DNA of 64,000 bases from Methanarcanum sp963640855 (GTDB lineage: Archaea; Thermoplasmatota; Thermoplasmata; Methanomassiliicoccales; Methanomethylophilaceae), in NCBI GenBank assembly GCA_963640855.1, contig CAVIAJ010000005.1:1-64000 (forward strand). Reading direction: 5' to 3'. Shown piece after piece: positions 52,922 to 61,880 of the stretch. The notes below the pieces were generated by a model. That model saw only the letters and a program-made list of their open reading frames with translations, was not told the origin of the DNA and made no database searches. Each line of letters opens with the position of its first letter. The stretch's first letter is position 1. Position numbers and translations under genes: made by a program.

Positions 52922-52997
52922 CAGTACACGGATTAATGTGAACAGTTTTAATACTTGGCAACCATAATTACCCAGTCAAAGAGGAGTGCGGCGTCAT

Positions 52998-54068
52998 ATG
53001 GACGGGGATGATGGTTTTTCAAAGAACAAAGGAATGGTGTTCCCGAGGAACGTTCTCGTCGGACACGGCACTATCTCGCAGATTTCCGGAATGTGCGATG
53101 ATTTCGGATTCAGAAAGACAGGAATGATTGTCACCGGCGATAAGACATATCAGGCGGCCGGAAAGATTACCGAAGAATACATGAAGGATGCCGGTTATGA
53201 AATCACTGTAAAAATGACAGGCAACGCCACATTGGCAAATGTGGACGACGTTGTCAAAACCGGTAAAGAAACAAAATCCAAATTCATTCTCGCAGTCGGC
53301 GGAGGAAGCAAGATCGATATTGCGAAGATGGCTGCGAAACAGATGAAAGTGCCTTTCATCAGCATTCCTACATCCGTAGCCCACGACGGTATCGGCTCCG
53401 GAAGAGCATCGCTTAAATTGGACATCGGACCCAAATCCGTGGATGCGGAAGTACCGATGGGTATCTTGGCGGATTCGGAAATTATCTTCAAATCTCCGTA
53501 CAGGTACCTCGCATCGGGATGTGCCGACGTTATCTCAAATATAACGGCACTGAAAGACTGGGATTTTGCAAGAAGGATTAAAAACGAACCTTTCAGCACA
53601 TCCGCATACGCATTGGCGGAAATGTCCGCAAATACCATCATTGACAATTCCAAACTCATCAAACCCGGCGTGGAAGAAAGCGTATGGATTGCTATGAGGC
53701 CCATCATCATCTCGGGAGTATCTATGGCCGTCGCAGGCAGTTCGAGGCCTACGAGCGGTGCGGAACACATGTTCTCGCATGCTTTGGACATACTTCACCC
53801 GGGACGTGCGATGCACGGCGAACAATGCGGTGTGGGTTCCATAATGATGATGTATCTCCACGGAGGAGATTGGATGAGAATCAGGAATGCTCTGAAAGAC
53901 ATCGGTGCGCCTACATGCGCAAAGGATCTCGGTCTGAAGAGCGAAGACATAATAGATGCTCTCGTGGAAGCACGTAACATCAGAAAAGACAGATTCACAA
54001 TTCTCGGCGATACGGGACTTACACGCGATGTTGCGGAAGTGGTTGCAAAGACCACAATGGTGATCTGA
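52998..54068 (+). CDS. egsA: sn-Glycerol-1-phosphate dehydrogenase
   Basis: Sets the archaeal stereochemistry of ether lipids by reducing dihydroxyacetone phosphate. Fe/Zn-dependent alcohol dehydrogenase fold: AVGGGSKIDIAKMAA for NAD(P), SIPTSVAHDGIGSGRAS and the metal-binding GAEHMFSHALDI with HGEQCGVGS. ATG 52998 or 52986. Confidence 0.94.
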   Translation: MDGDDGFSKNKGMVFPRNVLVGHGTISQISGMCDDFGFRKTGMIVTGDKTYQAAGKITEEYMKDAGYEITVKMTGNATLANVDDVVKTGKETKSKFILAVGGGSKIDIAKMAAKQMKVPFISIPTSVAHDGIGSGRASLKLDIGPKSVDAEVPMGILADSEIIFKSPYRYLASGCADVISNITALKDWDFARRIKNEPFSTSAYALAEMSANTIIDNSKLIKPGVEESVWIAMRPIIISGVSMAVAGSSRPTSGAEHMFSHALDILHPGRAMHGEQCGVGSIMMMYLHGGDWMRIRNALKDIGAPTCAKDLGLKSEDIIDALVEARNIRKDRFTILGDTGLTRDVAEVVAKTTMVI

Positions 54069-54078
54069 AGGTGATGTG

Positions 54079-54504
54079 ATGGTATTGATAACATTGATTG
54101 GTAAGGAACAGGCACATATCGGAAACAGATTTTATTTCATCGGTCCGCTGACCGAATGCAGAGACTGCAAACTCAAAGGTGTGTGTTTCAACCTGGAACC
54201 GGGACATCAGTACGAAGTCACAAAGCTGAGGGATACCGAGCATGACTGCGAAGTATTCAACGACAAAGTGAGGGTTGTCGAACTTGAGAAAATTCCCACG
54301 AAAGCAACGGTTCAGAAGAAAGTTGTAATCGAAGGGAGTATGATCACATACGAAAGCAACGACTGTGCCAGACTCGGATGCGAGCACTATGCCGAGTGTC
54401 ATCCCGTAGGATTGGAGAACGGAGACAAGAGGACTGTTACAGACATTATCGGTAAAGTCGACTGTCCCGTATTCGACAGCTTAGTCTTGGTCAAGTTGGA
54501 CTGA
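54079..54504 (+). CDS. UPF0179 family protein
   Basis: 141 aa, conserved in archaea, function unknown. Cysteine pairs (CRDCKLKGVC near 28-37; CARLGCEHYAEC near 94-105) may bind an Fe-S cluster or zinc. GGTGATG precedes; the ATG at 54079 is 11 nt after the egsA stop. Confidence 0.85.
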   Translation: MVLITLIGKEQAHIGNRFYFIGPLTECRDCKLKGVCFNLEPGHQYEVTKLRDTEHDCEVFNDKVRVVELEKIPTKATVQKKVVIEGSMITYESNDCARLGCEHYAECHPVGLENGDKRTVTDIIGKVDCPVFDSLVLVKLD

Positions 54505-54610
54505 TTTTCTTAGGAAATCATTTCCCGGGATCGCATCATTAACAACATTATCAGTCGGACTCAGATCGGTATCCGATTATGAGCCAGACAATTATTTTGA
54601 TAATATCCGA

Positions 54611-54639
54611 GAGTCGGCGGGATTAACCCGCCGATTCTC
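54611..54639. terminator. Hairpin between UPF0179 and purC
   Basis: CGGCGGG (54615-54621) pairs with CCCGCCG (54627-54633), extended by GAG/CTC; likely serves purC on the minus strand. Confidence 0.5.
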
Positions 54640-54648
54640 CTTACGGTT

Positions 54649-55551
54649 TCAGAATTTCTCTCCCGTGATTCTCTCGTACATGTCTGTGTAGAGTTTGCTC
54701 ACACGGTCGATTACGTCCTGAGGTAACGCAGGGATATCGGGCTCGGGAAGTCCCTTTTCACGGGCTTCCATAAGCTTCTCATGATATCCGATGCTGCGGT
54801 AGTACTGTCTGACGAATTCCTTCGAGAGTTCGACAACATTTCCGTTTGCGTACTCTGCGGAATCCCACCAGCGATCCTCGTCGAGTGTACCGAAAGTATC
54901 GATGAGCATAAGGTCGCGGTTTTCGTCGTATCCGAACTCTTTCTTACCGTCACAGTGAATAAGTCCCTGTTTCGCGACTTCTTTGCCGATGATTTTATCG
55001 ACTTTGAGAATCGTATCGAGAATTCCTCTGTAATCCCCGTCACTCAGTCCTGCGATATCTTTTGCCTCAGCCTCAGTCAGTTCACGGTCGTGTGCTTCCA
55101 GCTTCGTTGTGCACTCAAGAAACGGTACGGGGAGTTTCTCTCCGTAGACAATCTTATGATCCTTGGGGAATCCGAGCTGTTCCGCAGTGATTTTTCCAGC
55201 TTTGACACGGTCCATCAGCGATCCTGCTGCGTAGTGCCTGCAGATGACTTCCAACGGAATGAGGTAGTTGTTCGTAGTCTGATCGATCTTGTCGTAATCT
55301 TCGATGATTCTGAACCTCTTCACTCTCATCCTGTTCGGAGGAAGATACTCAATAAAGTGGTTCTTAATTCCCTTTGATTCGAGAAGTGTGAACCAGTATT
55401 TTGCGGTCCTGCAGAGAGTTTCTCCTTTGTGCGGAATCTGTGAAGGAATGATCTTATCGAAAACGGAGATGTTGTCCGTGAAGACGAATTCCAATGTGTT
55501 TTCGTCTACGGCATAGACCTCCTTGACCTTGCCTGTCCTAATGTGCTCCAT
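54649..55551 (-). CDS. purC: SAICAR synthase
   Basis: Purine biosynthesis step joining CAIR and aspartate. GKVKEVYAVDENTLEFVFTD, DKIIPSQIPHKGE and DTFGTLDEDRWWD are typical. 300 aa, the longer eukaryal-like form. Stands alone on the minus strand. Confidence 0.93.
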   Translation of the reverse strand: MEHIRTGKVKEVYAVDENTLEFVFTDNISVFDKIIPSQIPHKGETLCRTAKYWFTLLESKGIKNHFIEYLPPNRMRVKRFRIIEDYDKIDQTTNNYLIPLEVICRHYAAGSLMDRVKAGKITAEQLGFPKDHKIVYGEKLPVPFLECTTKLEAHDRELTEAEAKDIAGLSDGDYRGILDTILKVDKIIGKEVAKQGLIHCDGKKEFGYDENRDLMLIDTFGTLDEDRWWDSAEYANGNVVELSKEFVRQYYRSIGYHEKLMEAREKGLPEPDIPALPQDVIDRVSKLYTDMYERITGEKF

Positions 55552-55590
55552 GAATATTCCGAATCAAACGGATGATATTAATATGTGCAT

Positions 55591-56307
55591 TCACAGGATT
55601 CGATACTCGGAATTATCCTGTTTTCCGCACACGGGACATCCTATTTTGGAAGAAATCGGTATCTTTTCAAATGAATTATCCGAGAGGTCGATTATCAGCA
55701 ATTCACCTTTGAGATTCTTACCTGTGCCCGTGACGTACTTTATGACTTCGTTGGCTTGGATTGATCCTATAACGGAAACTGCGGAACCGAGAGATACTTT
55801 CTCTCCGTCGCCTTTACCGAGAATACAGGAAAGACACGGCGTGAATCCCGGAAGGATAAATGTTACCTGCCCGTACATTCCGTTGATTCCTCCGTATACG
55901 AAAGGTATGTGATTCTTCACACAGAATTCATTGAGAATAAGTCTTGATTTGTTGGAATCCAAACAATCTACGGCAATATCCGCTCCGTCGAGGAAGTCTT
56001 CTGCGGTATCTGATGTAAGATGAGAGTCATGTACCGTGACTTCGGCTTCCGGATCGATATGCATTATCCAATCCTTCATCGATTCAACTTTCTTTCCGGT
56101 TTTTCCGCAGTATACGAACTGTCTGTTCAGATTGGATTCTTCGATGACATCATTATCAACCAGTGAGAAATGCTTCACACCCGCCATACACAACTGCGTT
56201 ACAACATTGCAACCCAATCCTCCACATCCCGCGACTGCTACACATACACTGTTCAATGCTTTCTGTCCCTCTTTCCCGAAGAGCGGAAGCTGTCTCGAAT
56301 ATCTCAA
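55591..56307 (-). CDS. E1-like ThiF/MoeB-type adenylyltransferase
   Basis: Rossmann ATP-binding site GCGGLGCNVVTQLCMAGV at about 29-46, DNDVIEESNLNRQF, and zinc cysteines (CLSC near 162; CPVC near 226). 238 aa. Activates the C-terminal glycine of a ubiquitin-like sulfur carrier (SAMP, MoaD or ThiS type); partner unknown. Its start overlaps the stop of the upstream pncC by 4 nt. Confidence 0.85.
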   Translation of the reverse strand: MRYSRQLPLFGKEGQKALNSVCVAVAGCGGLGCNVVTQLCMAGVKHFSLVDNDVIEESNLNRQFVYCGKTGKKVESMKDWIMHIDPEAEVTVHDSHLTSDTAEDFLDGADIAVDCLDSNKSRLILNEFCVKNHIPFVYGGINGMYGQVTFILPGFTPCLSCILGKGDGEKVSLGSAVSVIGSIQANEVIKYVTGTGKNLKGELLIIDLSDNSFEKIPISSKIGCPVCGKQDNSEYRIL

Positions 56308-56777
56308 AGAATCCCTCTCACGAAATCCTGTATCATGGAGATAACAGAAGAAGCAGACTGTTCTCTTATTTCCTGTCTGTTACCTTTGAAATGATGTTCC
56401 GCGGAAATACATCTCGAACCGTCTGTTACGGACATCCAAACCGTTCCCACAGGTTTTGTTTCGGTTGCACCTCCGGGACCTGCAATTCCCGTAACGGATG
56501 CCGCTATGTCTGTTTTGAAAAGACGTACACAGCCTGATGCCATCTCGGCCGATGTTTCCCTGCTTACCGCACCGTGTTGATTCAGTGTTTCCGACTTCAC
56601 GCCCAACAGAGACATCTTGGCTTCGTTGGAATATGTTACCGCAGACCCTAAAAAACATTCGGAAGAACCGGGAATATCCACAATGTGTGATGAAATCATC
56701 CCTCCCGTACAGGATTCCGCCAGAGAAAGAGTGAGTTTTTTCTCTTTCAGCAGTGAAAGAAGATCAGACGCTGTCAT
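56304..56777 (-). CDS. pncC: Nicotinamide-nucleotide amidase (CinA C-terminal type)
   Basis: 157 aa matching the CinA C-terminal/PncC domain alone: LAESCTGGMISSHIVDIPGSS, FLGSAVTYSNEAK, GVKSETLNQHGAVS and AVSVTGIAGPGGAT. Deamidates NMN to nicotinate mononucleotide. ATG 56777, overlapping the end of nadM by 14 nt. Confidence 0.88.
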   Translation of the reverse strand: MTASDLLSLLKEKKLTLSLAESCTGGMISSHIVDIPGSSECFLGSAVTYSNEAKMSLLGVKSETLNQHGAVSRETSAEMASGCVRLFKTDIAASVTGIAGPGGATETKPVGTVWMSVTDGSRCISAEHHFKGNRQEIREQSASSVISMIQDFVRGIL

Positions 56778-57315
56778 CCCAATCACCGATTGACTTCATC
56801 CTTCCGATACCGTCGATGATATCAATAACATCTGCAACGGGAGCGGGAATCAACGATCTCCAATCGCCGCCGTCAATCATTCTCTTACGTACTTCGGTTC
56901 CGGAGAATTCACTGCGGTTGTACAGCGGTGCTTTGCGTACTTCGTATCCCGCCTCCTGGAAAAGACGTCTCGTACTTGCATTGTTGGAATATACGATGGT
57001 AAACGGAGGACAGATCGATTCCACATGAGAAACCCATACGGAATATCTGTTCAGATCCTCTACGGGGACGATGATTGCGTTTGATATTCCTTCGGCTTTG
57101 AGTGTCTCGGATATCATAAGATATCTTTCACCTGCCGTGAAAGGATTGTCCGAAGTGTGGGAGCGCTGCGCACTGCCGATACCGATAATCACATGATCGC
57201 ATTCCGTCGAAACTTTTCTGATAACCTCTAAATGTCCCTTGTGCAGAGGCTGGAACCGTCCGATAATCAGTGCGTCGTTCTCATGACCGCGAATCATGCG
57301 CATGGTTGACTCCAT
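56764..57315 (-). CDS. nadM: Nicotinamide-nucleotide adenylyltransferase
   Basis: Archaeal NMN adenylyltransferase that makes NAD from NMN. Nucleotide-binding IIGRFQPLHKGHLEVI (HxGH-type) and the C-terminal SGTEVRKRMIDGGDW. 183 aa from 57315; ATGs at 57303 and 57297 are likelier since archaeal relatives begin close to the HxGH strand. Upstream of pncC and the E1-like gene, together an NAD-linked cluster. Confidence 0.92.
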   Translation of the reverse strand: MESTMRMIRGHENDALIIGRFQPLHKGHLEVIRKVSTECDHVIIGIGSAQRSHTSDNPFTAGERYLMISETLKAEGISNAIIVPVEDLNRYSVWVSHVESICPPFTIVYSNNASTRRLFQEAGYEVRKAPLYNRSEFSGTEVRKRMIDGGDWRSLIPAPVADVIDIIDGIGRMKSIGDWDDSV

Positions 57316-57393
57316 AGAGATTAACTGTTAAATAACGAACGGGTCGCAAATTACACAGAACAGTGAAATTTCAGAATTGAGGGATAATAAATG

Positions 57394-57424
57394 AACGGTT
57401 CCGGGTATGAACCCGGAAGCCGTT
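57394..57424 (-). terminator. Hairpin after lonB
   Basis: TTCCGGGT pairs with ACCCGGAA around ATGA, with an outer AACGG/CCGTT stem; next to the lonB stop. Confidence 0.6.
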
Positions 57425-57430
57425 ACGGTT

Positions 57431-59512
57431 TTACTGAGGTGCGGGGTTGGCGTCGTTCCTTACATCCATAGTAGTTGCGGGTGCGGGCTCTTCGACAATT
57501 GTTTCAACTGTTTCCGCTTCTGCAGGAACATCCTCGGCGGGTTTGATGTATTCCGCTACCTTGAGGGGCTCAAGCCTTACCGCGGTGGAAACACCGTCTT
57601 TCTGCAGAGGCAGAAGCTTGTCCATATACTCCTGCTTCCTCGCACAGTCGACGAATGCATGTTCGATGACATCACGGAAGGTTTCCACAAGAACGATTTC
57701 CATATTCTCGTAGTACCTTGTTTCGATCATTACATCGTTGGCGTTCTCCTTGGGAATGAGAACCTTGGTGATTCCCGCGTCTCCGGCAGCCTCGAGTTTT
57801 GCGGTGGCACCGCCGATAGGCAGGACCATTCCCCTGACGTTGAGACTTCCGGTCATTGCGATGTTCTGGTGAATCGGAATTCCTTCCAATGCGGAGATGA
57901 TTGCGGTCGTAATCGTAATGGAAGCACTGTCTCCTTCGACTCCGTCGTATGTACCGATGAACTGAAGGTGGATATCCATATCGGATATGTCCGCTATGGC
58001 GTACTTCTTGATGACCGCGGATATATTGTCCACGGCTTCTTTTGCAATGTCTCCGAGTTTACCGGTAGCTACGATACGTCCGCCTTTCTTAGTCTGCGAA
58101 GGAGCAACCTCCGCAACGATCGGAAGCACGATACCTGCATACTCTGCCATATTGGAACTTGCGTTAAGTGCCGCAAGACCGTTGATCATACCTACTTCCT
58201 CACCGGAAGTTCTGAACATATCGTATTTCTTGTGAGCTTCTACAACACGGTCCGCCATCTGTTTCTCGAGGCTTCTTGCAGTCCTTCTTGCCGTGAGAAC
58301 ATCGGCAATTTCCACAACTTTGCTGCCTCTCTGAACGGCGATATCTCCGGATACACGCACAAGTCCTCCCAACTCTCTGAATCTGAGTGTGAGTTCTCCT
58401 TTCCTTCCGGAACGGCGCTGTGCCTCTCTGATGACTTCTCCCACTGCGTATTTGTCAAAGGGAGGAATCTTTCCGTCTTTCTTGACTTCCTGGGCGACGA
58501 ATCTGCAGACATTGGTACGGTTCTCGTCACAGTCGACCATTGTGGTCTTCATGTAAACTTCGTAACCGTATCCTCTGATCCTCGACCTGAGCGCAGGGTG
58601 CATACCCTGAAGTGCATCGAGGTTTCCCGCACAGACGAGAACGAAATCTGTGGGGACGGGTTCACTCTTGACGAGAGCGCCTGAGGATCTTTCGGACTGT
58701 CCTGTAATGCAGGCTCTCTTCTCCTGCATTGCGGTGAGAAGTGCCTGCTGCGACTCCATCCTGAGCATGTTAATCTCATCGATGAAAAGCACACCTTTGT
58801 TTGCTTTGTGAATTGCGCCGGCTTCGAGCCTGTCGTGGGAAGGTGTTTCCAATCCTCCTGACTGGAAAGGATCGTGTCTGACATCTCCCAACAATGCACC
58901 TGCGTGTGCTCCCGTAGCATCCACAAACGGAGGCATATCGCTGGCTTCGTGACCTACCAGTAACTTCGGTACGATAGCAACTTCCTGTCTCTGACCGGGT
59001 GTCCTGAATACCATGTAGACAAGGAACGAACCGATCAATGCAATCCAAAGGATGGATGAATCCCTTGTCATGAACATGTAGAGCAAAGCGAATCCGAAGA
59101 TTGCGATTATAAGATAGAGGGCAGTATTGTTCTTCTGATTCCTCTGTGCCGCAGCCTGTGCCTTCTGCTCATTGACGATAGGCTTTCCTCTTCCCGCGGG
59201 AAGAACGCGAATCCTAGGTTCGTTGAAATCCTCCGGATTGTGGTATGCGATAACATCCTGAAGTTCCCCTCTCGGGAGATATTCGGTCATCGCATTCGCA
59301 AGCATCGACTTACCCGTACCGGGTTCGCCTATGAGCATCACATGTCTCTTCTGAGATGCAGCCTTTTTGACGATTTCGACTGCCTCTTCCTGCCCTATGA
59401 CCTGATCGGCCTTGACCTCGGGGATGGCAATATCGTCTGTAGTACGGAACGTCTGTCCTTCAATCCATGTCTCGATGGGGACTTTGCATTCCGCTTTTTT
59501 CTCTTCGCCCAT
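57431..59512 (-). CDS. lonB: Membrane-bound ATP-dependent protease LonB
   Basis: Archaeal Lon. Walker A GEPGTGKS at 62-69; two membrane helices at about 129-148 and 153-170; Walker B VLFIDE at 241-246; sensor/arginine finger in HPALRSRIR; protease domain from about 455 with catalytic Ser529 (GVEGDSASIT) and Lys572 (PIGGATAKLE). 693 aa. The C-terminal 45 residues are Glu/Pro-rich. Degrades misfolded membrane and soluble proteins. A protease-less paralogue is encoded at 5740-7260. Confidence 0.95.
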   Translation of the reverse strand: MGEEKKAECKVPIETWIEGQTFRTTDDIAIPEVKADQVIGQEEAVEIVKKAASQKRHVMLIGEPGTGKSMLANAMTEYLPRGELQDVIAYHNPEDFNEPRIRVLPAGRGKPIVNEQKAQAAAQRNQKNNTALYLIIAIFGFALLYMFMTRDSSILWIALIGSFLVYMVFRTPGQRQEVAIVPKLLVGHEASDMPPFVDATGAHAGALLGDVRHDPFQSGGLETPSHDRLEAGAIHKANKGVLFIDEINMLRMESQQALLTAMQEKRACITGQSERSSGALVKSEPVPTDFVLVCAGNLDALQGMHPALRSRIRGYGYEVYMKTTMVDCDENRTNVCRFVAQEVKKDGKIPPFDKYAVGEVIREAQRRSGRKGELTLRFRELGGLVRVSGDIAVQRGSKVVEIADVLTARRTARSLEKQMADRVVEAHKKYDMFRTSGEEVGMINGLAALNASSNMAEYAGIVLPIVAEVAPSQTKKGGRIVATGKLGDIAKEAVDNISAVIKKYAIADISDMDIHLQFIGTYDGVEGDSASITITTAIISALEGIPIHQNIAMTGSLNVRGMVLPIGGATAKLEAAGDAGITKVLIPKENANDVMIETRYYENMEIVLVETFRDVIEHAFVDCARKQEYMDKLLPLQKDGVSTAVRLEPLKVAEYIKPAEDVPAEAETVETIVEEPAPATTMDVRNDANPAPQ

Positions 59513-59599
59513 TCTCGTCCTCCGTGCAATAGTATGTGGTCTACCCTATGCGCGACAGAATATAAGGTTGTCCTATATTTCATACGCGTGACGCGTAAT

Positions 59600-59854
59600 T
59601 CAGTAGCGGTTCTTCTGGAGTTTTCCGTCCTTCTTCTGACGCATTACGGTTGTACCCTGGTTCTTGGCGAGTTCTTTGGCGTATGCTTCGGCTTCCGCTT
59701 TCGTGGTGAATCTCTTCGTAGCTTTCTTTCCGCCTTCGATTTTCACCTGCCATCCGCCGTCGGGGTGCGGAGAAACGAACTGTCTCTTCTTCCTCTCAGA
59801 TACAGCTTTTTCCTCAGTCTGGGTATTCTTCTCTTCAACAGCTTTCTCAGCCAT
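59600..59854 (-). CDS. DUF2188-domain protein
   Basis: 84 aa. A Lys/Glu-rich N-terminus is followed by the DUF2188 core: FVSPHPDGGWQVKIEG, then FTTKAEAEAYAKELAKNQG and the basic C-terminus RQKKDGKLQKNR. Function unknown; often a small basic protein. ATG 59854 preferred over 59863. Confidence 0.75.
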   Translation of the reverse strand: MAEKAVEEKNTQTEEKAVSERKKRQFVSPHPDGGWQVKIEGGKKATKRFTTKAEAEAYAKELAKNQGTTVMRQKKDGKLQKNRY

Positions 59855-59920
59855 ATGTATCAATCTCCCTGAAAATATAGCAACGTCAAATTATAATACG
59901 TTTTTTCATTTCTCCGTGTT

Positions 59921-60547
59921 ATGTACGGCGGACCGGAAGACGCAATGAAGAAGGCGAAAAACCAGGCTTCGAGTAACAACAGCGACGGTGCCATCAAGAC
60001 ACTTGAGACATACCTTGAGAGCGATCCCCACAATATCGAAGTGAGGATGCTCCTCGCGAACATTGCATTCAACGCCCTTATGCATAATTATGCGATAATG
60101 CAGCTCGACATCATCCTTGATTTGGATCCCGATAATGAAGATGCGAGAAGAGCATTGCTTACGATATACAAGAATGACAAGAAAACCGTAAGACAGGCAG
60201 AGGAACAGTTCCGCTATCTTCTGGAGAAACATCCCGAAGATCCCGATCTCCTGAACAGTTACGGTATATTCTGCAGGATGCAGCTTCTTGACAATAAAAA
60301 ATCAGAAGAATATTACCTTAAAGCAATCGAATTGGATCCGAACAGGGCGGAATTCCATCTGAACTACGCGATCCTTTTGGTCAACGATCTGAAGAAATAC
60401 ACTCCTGCGAGGGAACACCTTGAGAGAGCATTGGAACTCGATCCCGACAACACAAAGGCAAGAGCCGCACTCAACAAGCTTCTGAAAAAGAAATTCCCGA
60501 ACGATGTTGAGAAAAAAGGGTTCTTTTCGTTCCTTCGGAAGAAATAA
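59921..60547 (+). CDS. Tetratricopeptide repeat protein
   Basis: 208 aa with about five TPR units (for example AIKTLETYLESDPHNIEVR, HNYAIMQLDIILDLDPDNED, EEQFRYLLEKHPEDPDLLN, EEYYLKAIELDPNRAEFH, REHLERALELDPDNTKAR). A scaffold for protein interactions; partner unknown. Ends with a short basic-aromatic tail (FFSFLRKK). Confidence 0.85.
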   Translation: MYGGPEDAMKKAKNQASSNNSDGAIKTLETYLESDPHNIEVRMLLANIAFNALMHNYAIMQLDIILDLDPDNEDARRALLTIYKNDKKTVRQAEEQFRYLLEKHPEDPDLLNSYGIFCRMQLLDNKKSEEYYLKAIELDPNRAEFHLNYAILLVNDLKKYTPAREHLERALELDPDNTKARAALNKLLKKKFPNDVEKKGFFSFLRKK

Positions 60548-60636
60548 TTCATCGATAATCCCTGTTAACAGTGTTAACTATTTATATTATCACACGGATA
60601 GTCAAGTTAAGTCGTTGAAAAACGAAGGTGATATTG

Positions 60637-61182
60637 ATGAAGACATGGAGATGCAAAGTCTGCGGCGAGATTGTCAAGAGTGACATCTGCCCCGAGAAGT
60701 GCCCTGTCTGCGGTGCATCCGCCGACAAATTCGAAGAAGTCAAAGATCAGGAATGGGTCTGGGCTTCCGAGCACAAGGTCGGAATTACAGAAGGCGTACC
60801 CCAGGAGATCATCGACGGACTCAGAGCAAACTTACAGGGAGAATGTACCGAAGTGGGAATGTATCTCGCAATGTCGAGAGTTGCATTCCGTGAGGGATAC
60901 CCTGAAATCGGAATGTACTGGAGACAGGCTGCATTCGAAGAGGCCGATCATGCATCGAGGTTTGCCGAGATGCTCGGTGAAGTCGTTACAGACAGCACAA
61001 AGAAGAACCTTGAAATGAGGGTCGATGCCGAATTCGGTGCAACAATGGGAAAAACCGAACTCGCCAAGAAGGCAAAGGAACTCGGTCTTGACGCAATCCA
61101 CGACTCCGTCCACGAGATGGCGAGGGATGAAGCAAGACACGGAAAAGCCTTCAAGGGACTCCTCGAGAGGTATTTCAGCTGA
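60637..61182 (+). CDS. Rubrerythrin, rubredoxin domain first
   Basis: 181 aa. N-terminal rubredoxin (WRCKVCGEIV ... CPVCGAS; CxxC at 6-9 and 22-25) and C-terminal di-iron four-helix domain with Glu/His ligands (GECTEVGMYL, EEADHASRF, MARDEARHGKAF). This reversed order marks reverse rubrerythrin-type peroxide scavengers of anaerobes. Followed by a terminator and a second rubrerythrin of the normal order. Confidence 0.92.
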   Translation: MKTWRCKVCGEIVKSDICPEKCPVCGASADKFEEVKDQEWVWASEHKVGITEGVPQEIIDGLRANLQGECTEVGMYLAMSRVAFREGYPEIGMYWRQAAFEEADHASRFAEMLGEVVTDSTKKNLEMRVDAEFGATMGKTELAKKAKELGLDAIHDSVHEMARDEARHGKAFKGLLERYFS

Positions 61183-61189
61183 ATTAAAA

Positions 61190-61209
61190 CCGGGAGGGAA
61201 ACCTCCCGG
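61190..61209 (+). terminator. Hairpin after the first rubrerythrin
   Basis: CCGGGAGG and CCTCCCGG around GAAA, 7 nt past the stop. Confidence 0.6.
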
Positions 61210-61291
61210 AAACTTATTTCGTAAGCATTTCCCGGAATACGGGAAGAATTTTTTAGATGAACATCGAATAGCAACGTAAGGAGATGTCACT

Positions 61292-61834
61292 ATGCCGAAT
61301 ATCAAAGGAACGAAGACAGAACAGAATCTGCTCACAGCCTTCGCCGGCGAGAGCGAAGCAAGGAACAAGTACACCTACTATGCCTCACAGGCAAAGAAGG
61401 AAGGTTACGAACAGATCGCTGCCATTTTCACGGAAACCGCAGACAATGAGAAGGAACACGCAAAGATGTGGTTCAAAGCCCTTCACGACGGCTGCGTACC
61501 TAAGACAGTGGAAAATCTCAAAGATGCGGCAGACGGAGAGAAATACGAATGGAGCACAATGTATGCCGAGTTCGCAAAGACCGCAAGAGAAGAGGGATTC
61601 GATGAGATTGCGACTGCGTTCGAAGGTGTCGCAGGAGTCGAGAAAATCCACGAAGAAAGATATCTGGCACTTCTCAAAAACATCGAAGACGGACTTGTCT
61701 TCAAAAAGGACAAAGTCGCAATCTGGAAATGCAGAAACTGCGGACACATCCACGTCGGAGAGGAAGCTCCCGAAGTGTGCCCTGTCTGCAAACACCCCCG
61801 TTCGTACTTCGAACTGAAGGCAACGAATTGGTGA
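61292..61834 (+). CDS. rbr: Rubrerythrin, rubredoxin domain last
   Basis: 180 aa in classical order: di-iron domain first (FAGESEARNKYTYYA, ETADNEKEHAKMWF, GVEKIHEERYLALL), rubredoxin last (WKCRNCGHIHVGE ... CPVCKHPRSYF). NADH peroxidase-type oxygen defence. AGGAGATG precedes the gene. Confidence 0.93.
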   Translation: MPNIKGTKTEQNLLTAFAGESEARNKYTYYASQAKKEGYEQIAAIFTETADNEKEHAKMWFKALHDGCVPKTVENLKDAADGEKYEWSTMYAEFAKTAREEGFDEIATAFEGVAGVEKIHEERYLALLKNIEDGLVFKKDKVAIWKCRNCGHIHVGEEAPEVCPVCKHPRSYFELKATNW

Positions 61835-61838
61835 TTTT

Positions 61839-61860
61839 GCCGTACTCTTTCGGGTACGGC
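61839..61860. terminator. Hairpin between convergent genes
   Basis: GCCGTAC and GTACGGC with an 8-nt loop, between the second rubrerythrin and the convergent fttA. Confidence 0.55.
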
Positions 61861-61880
61861 ATAAAACCGTTTCCGCGGAA

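Noticed and set aside
57407..58684. Long open frame antisense to lonB (425 aa)
   Set aside because: Shadow of lonB; composition is atypical and no domain is seen.
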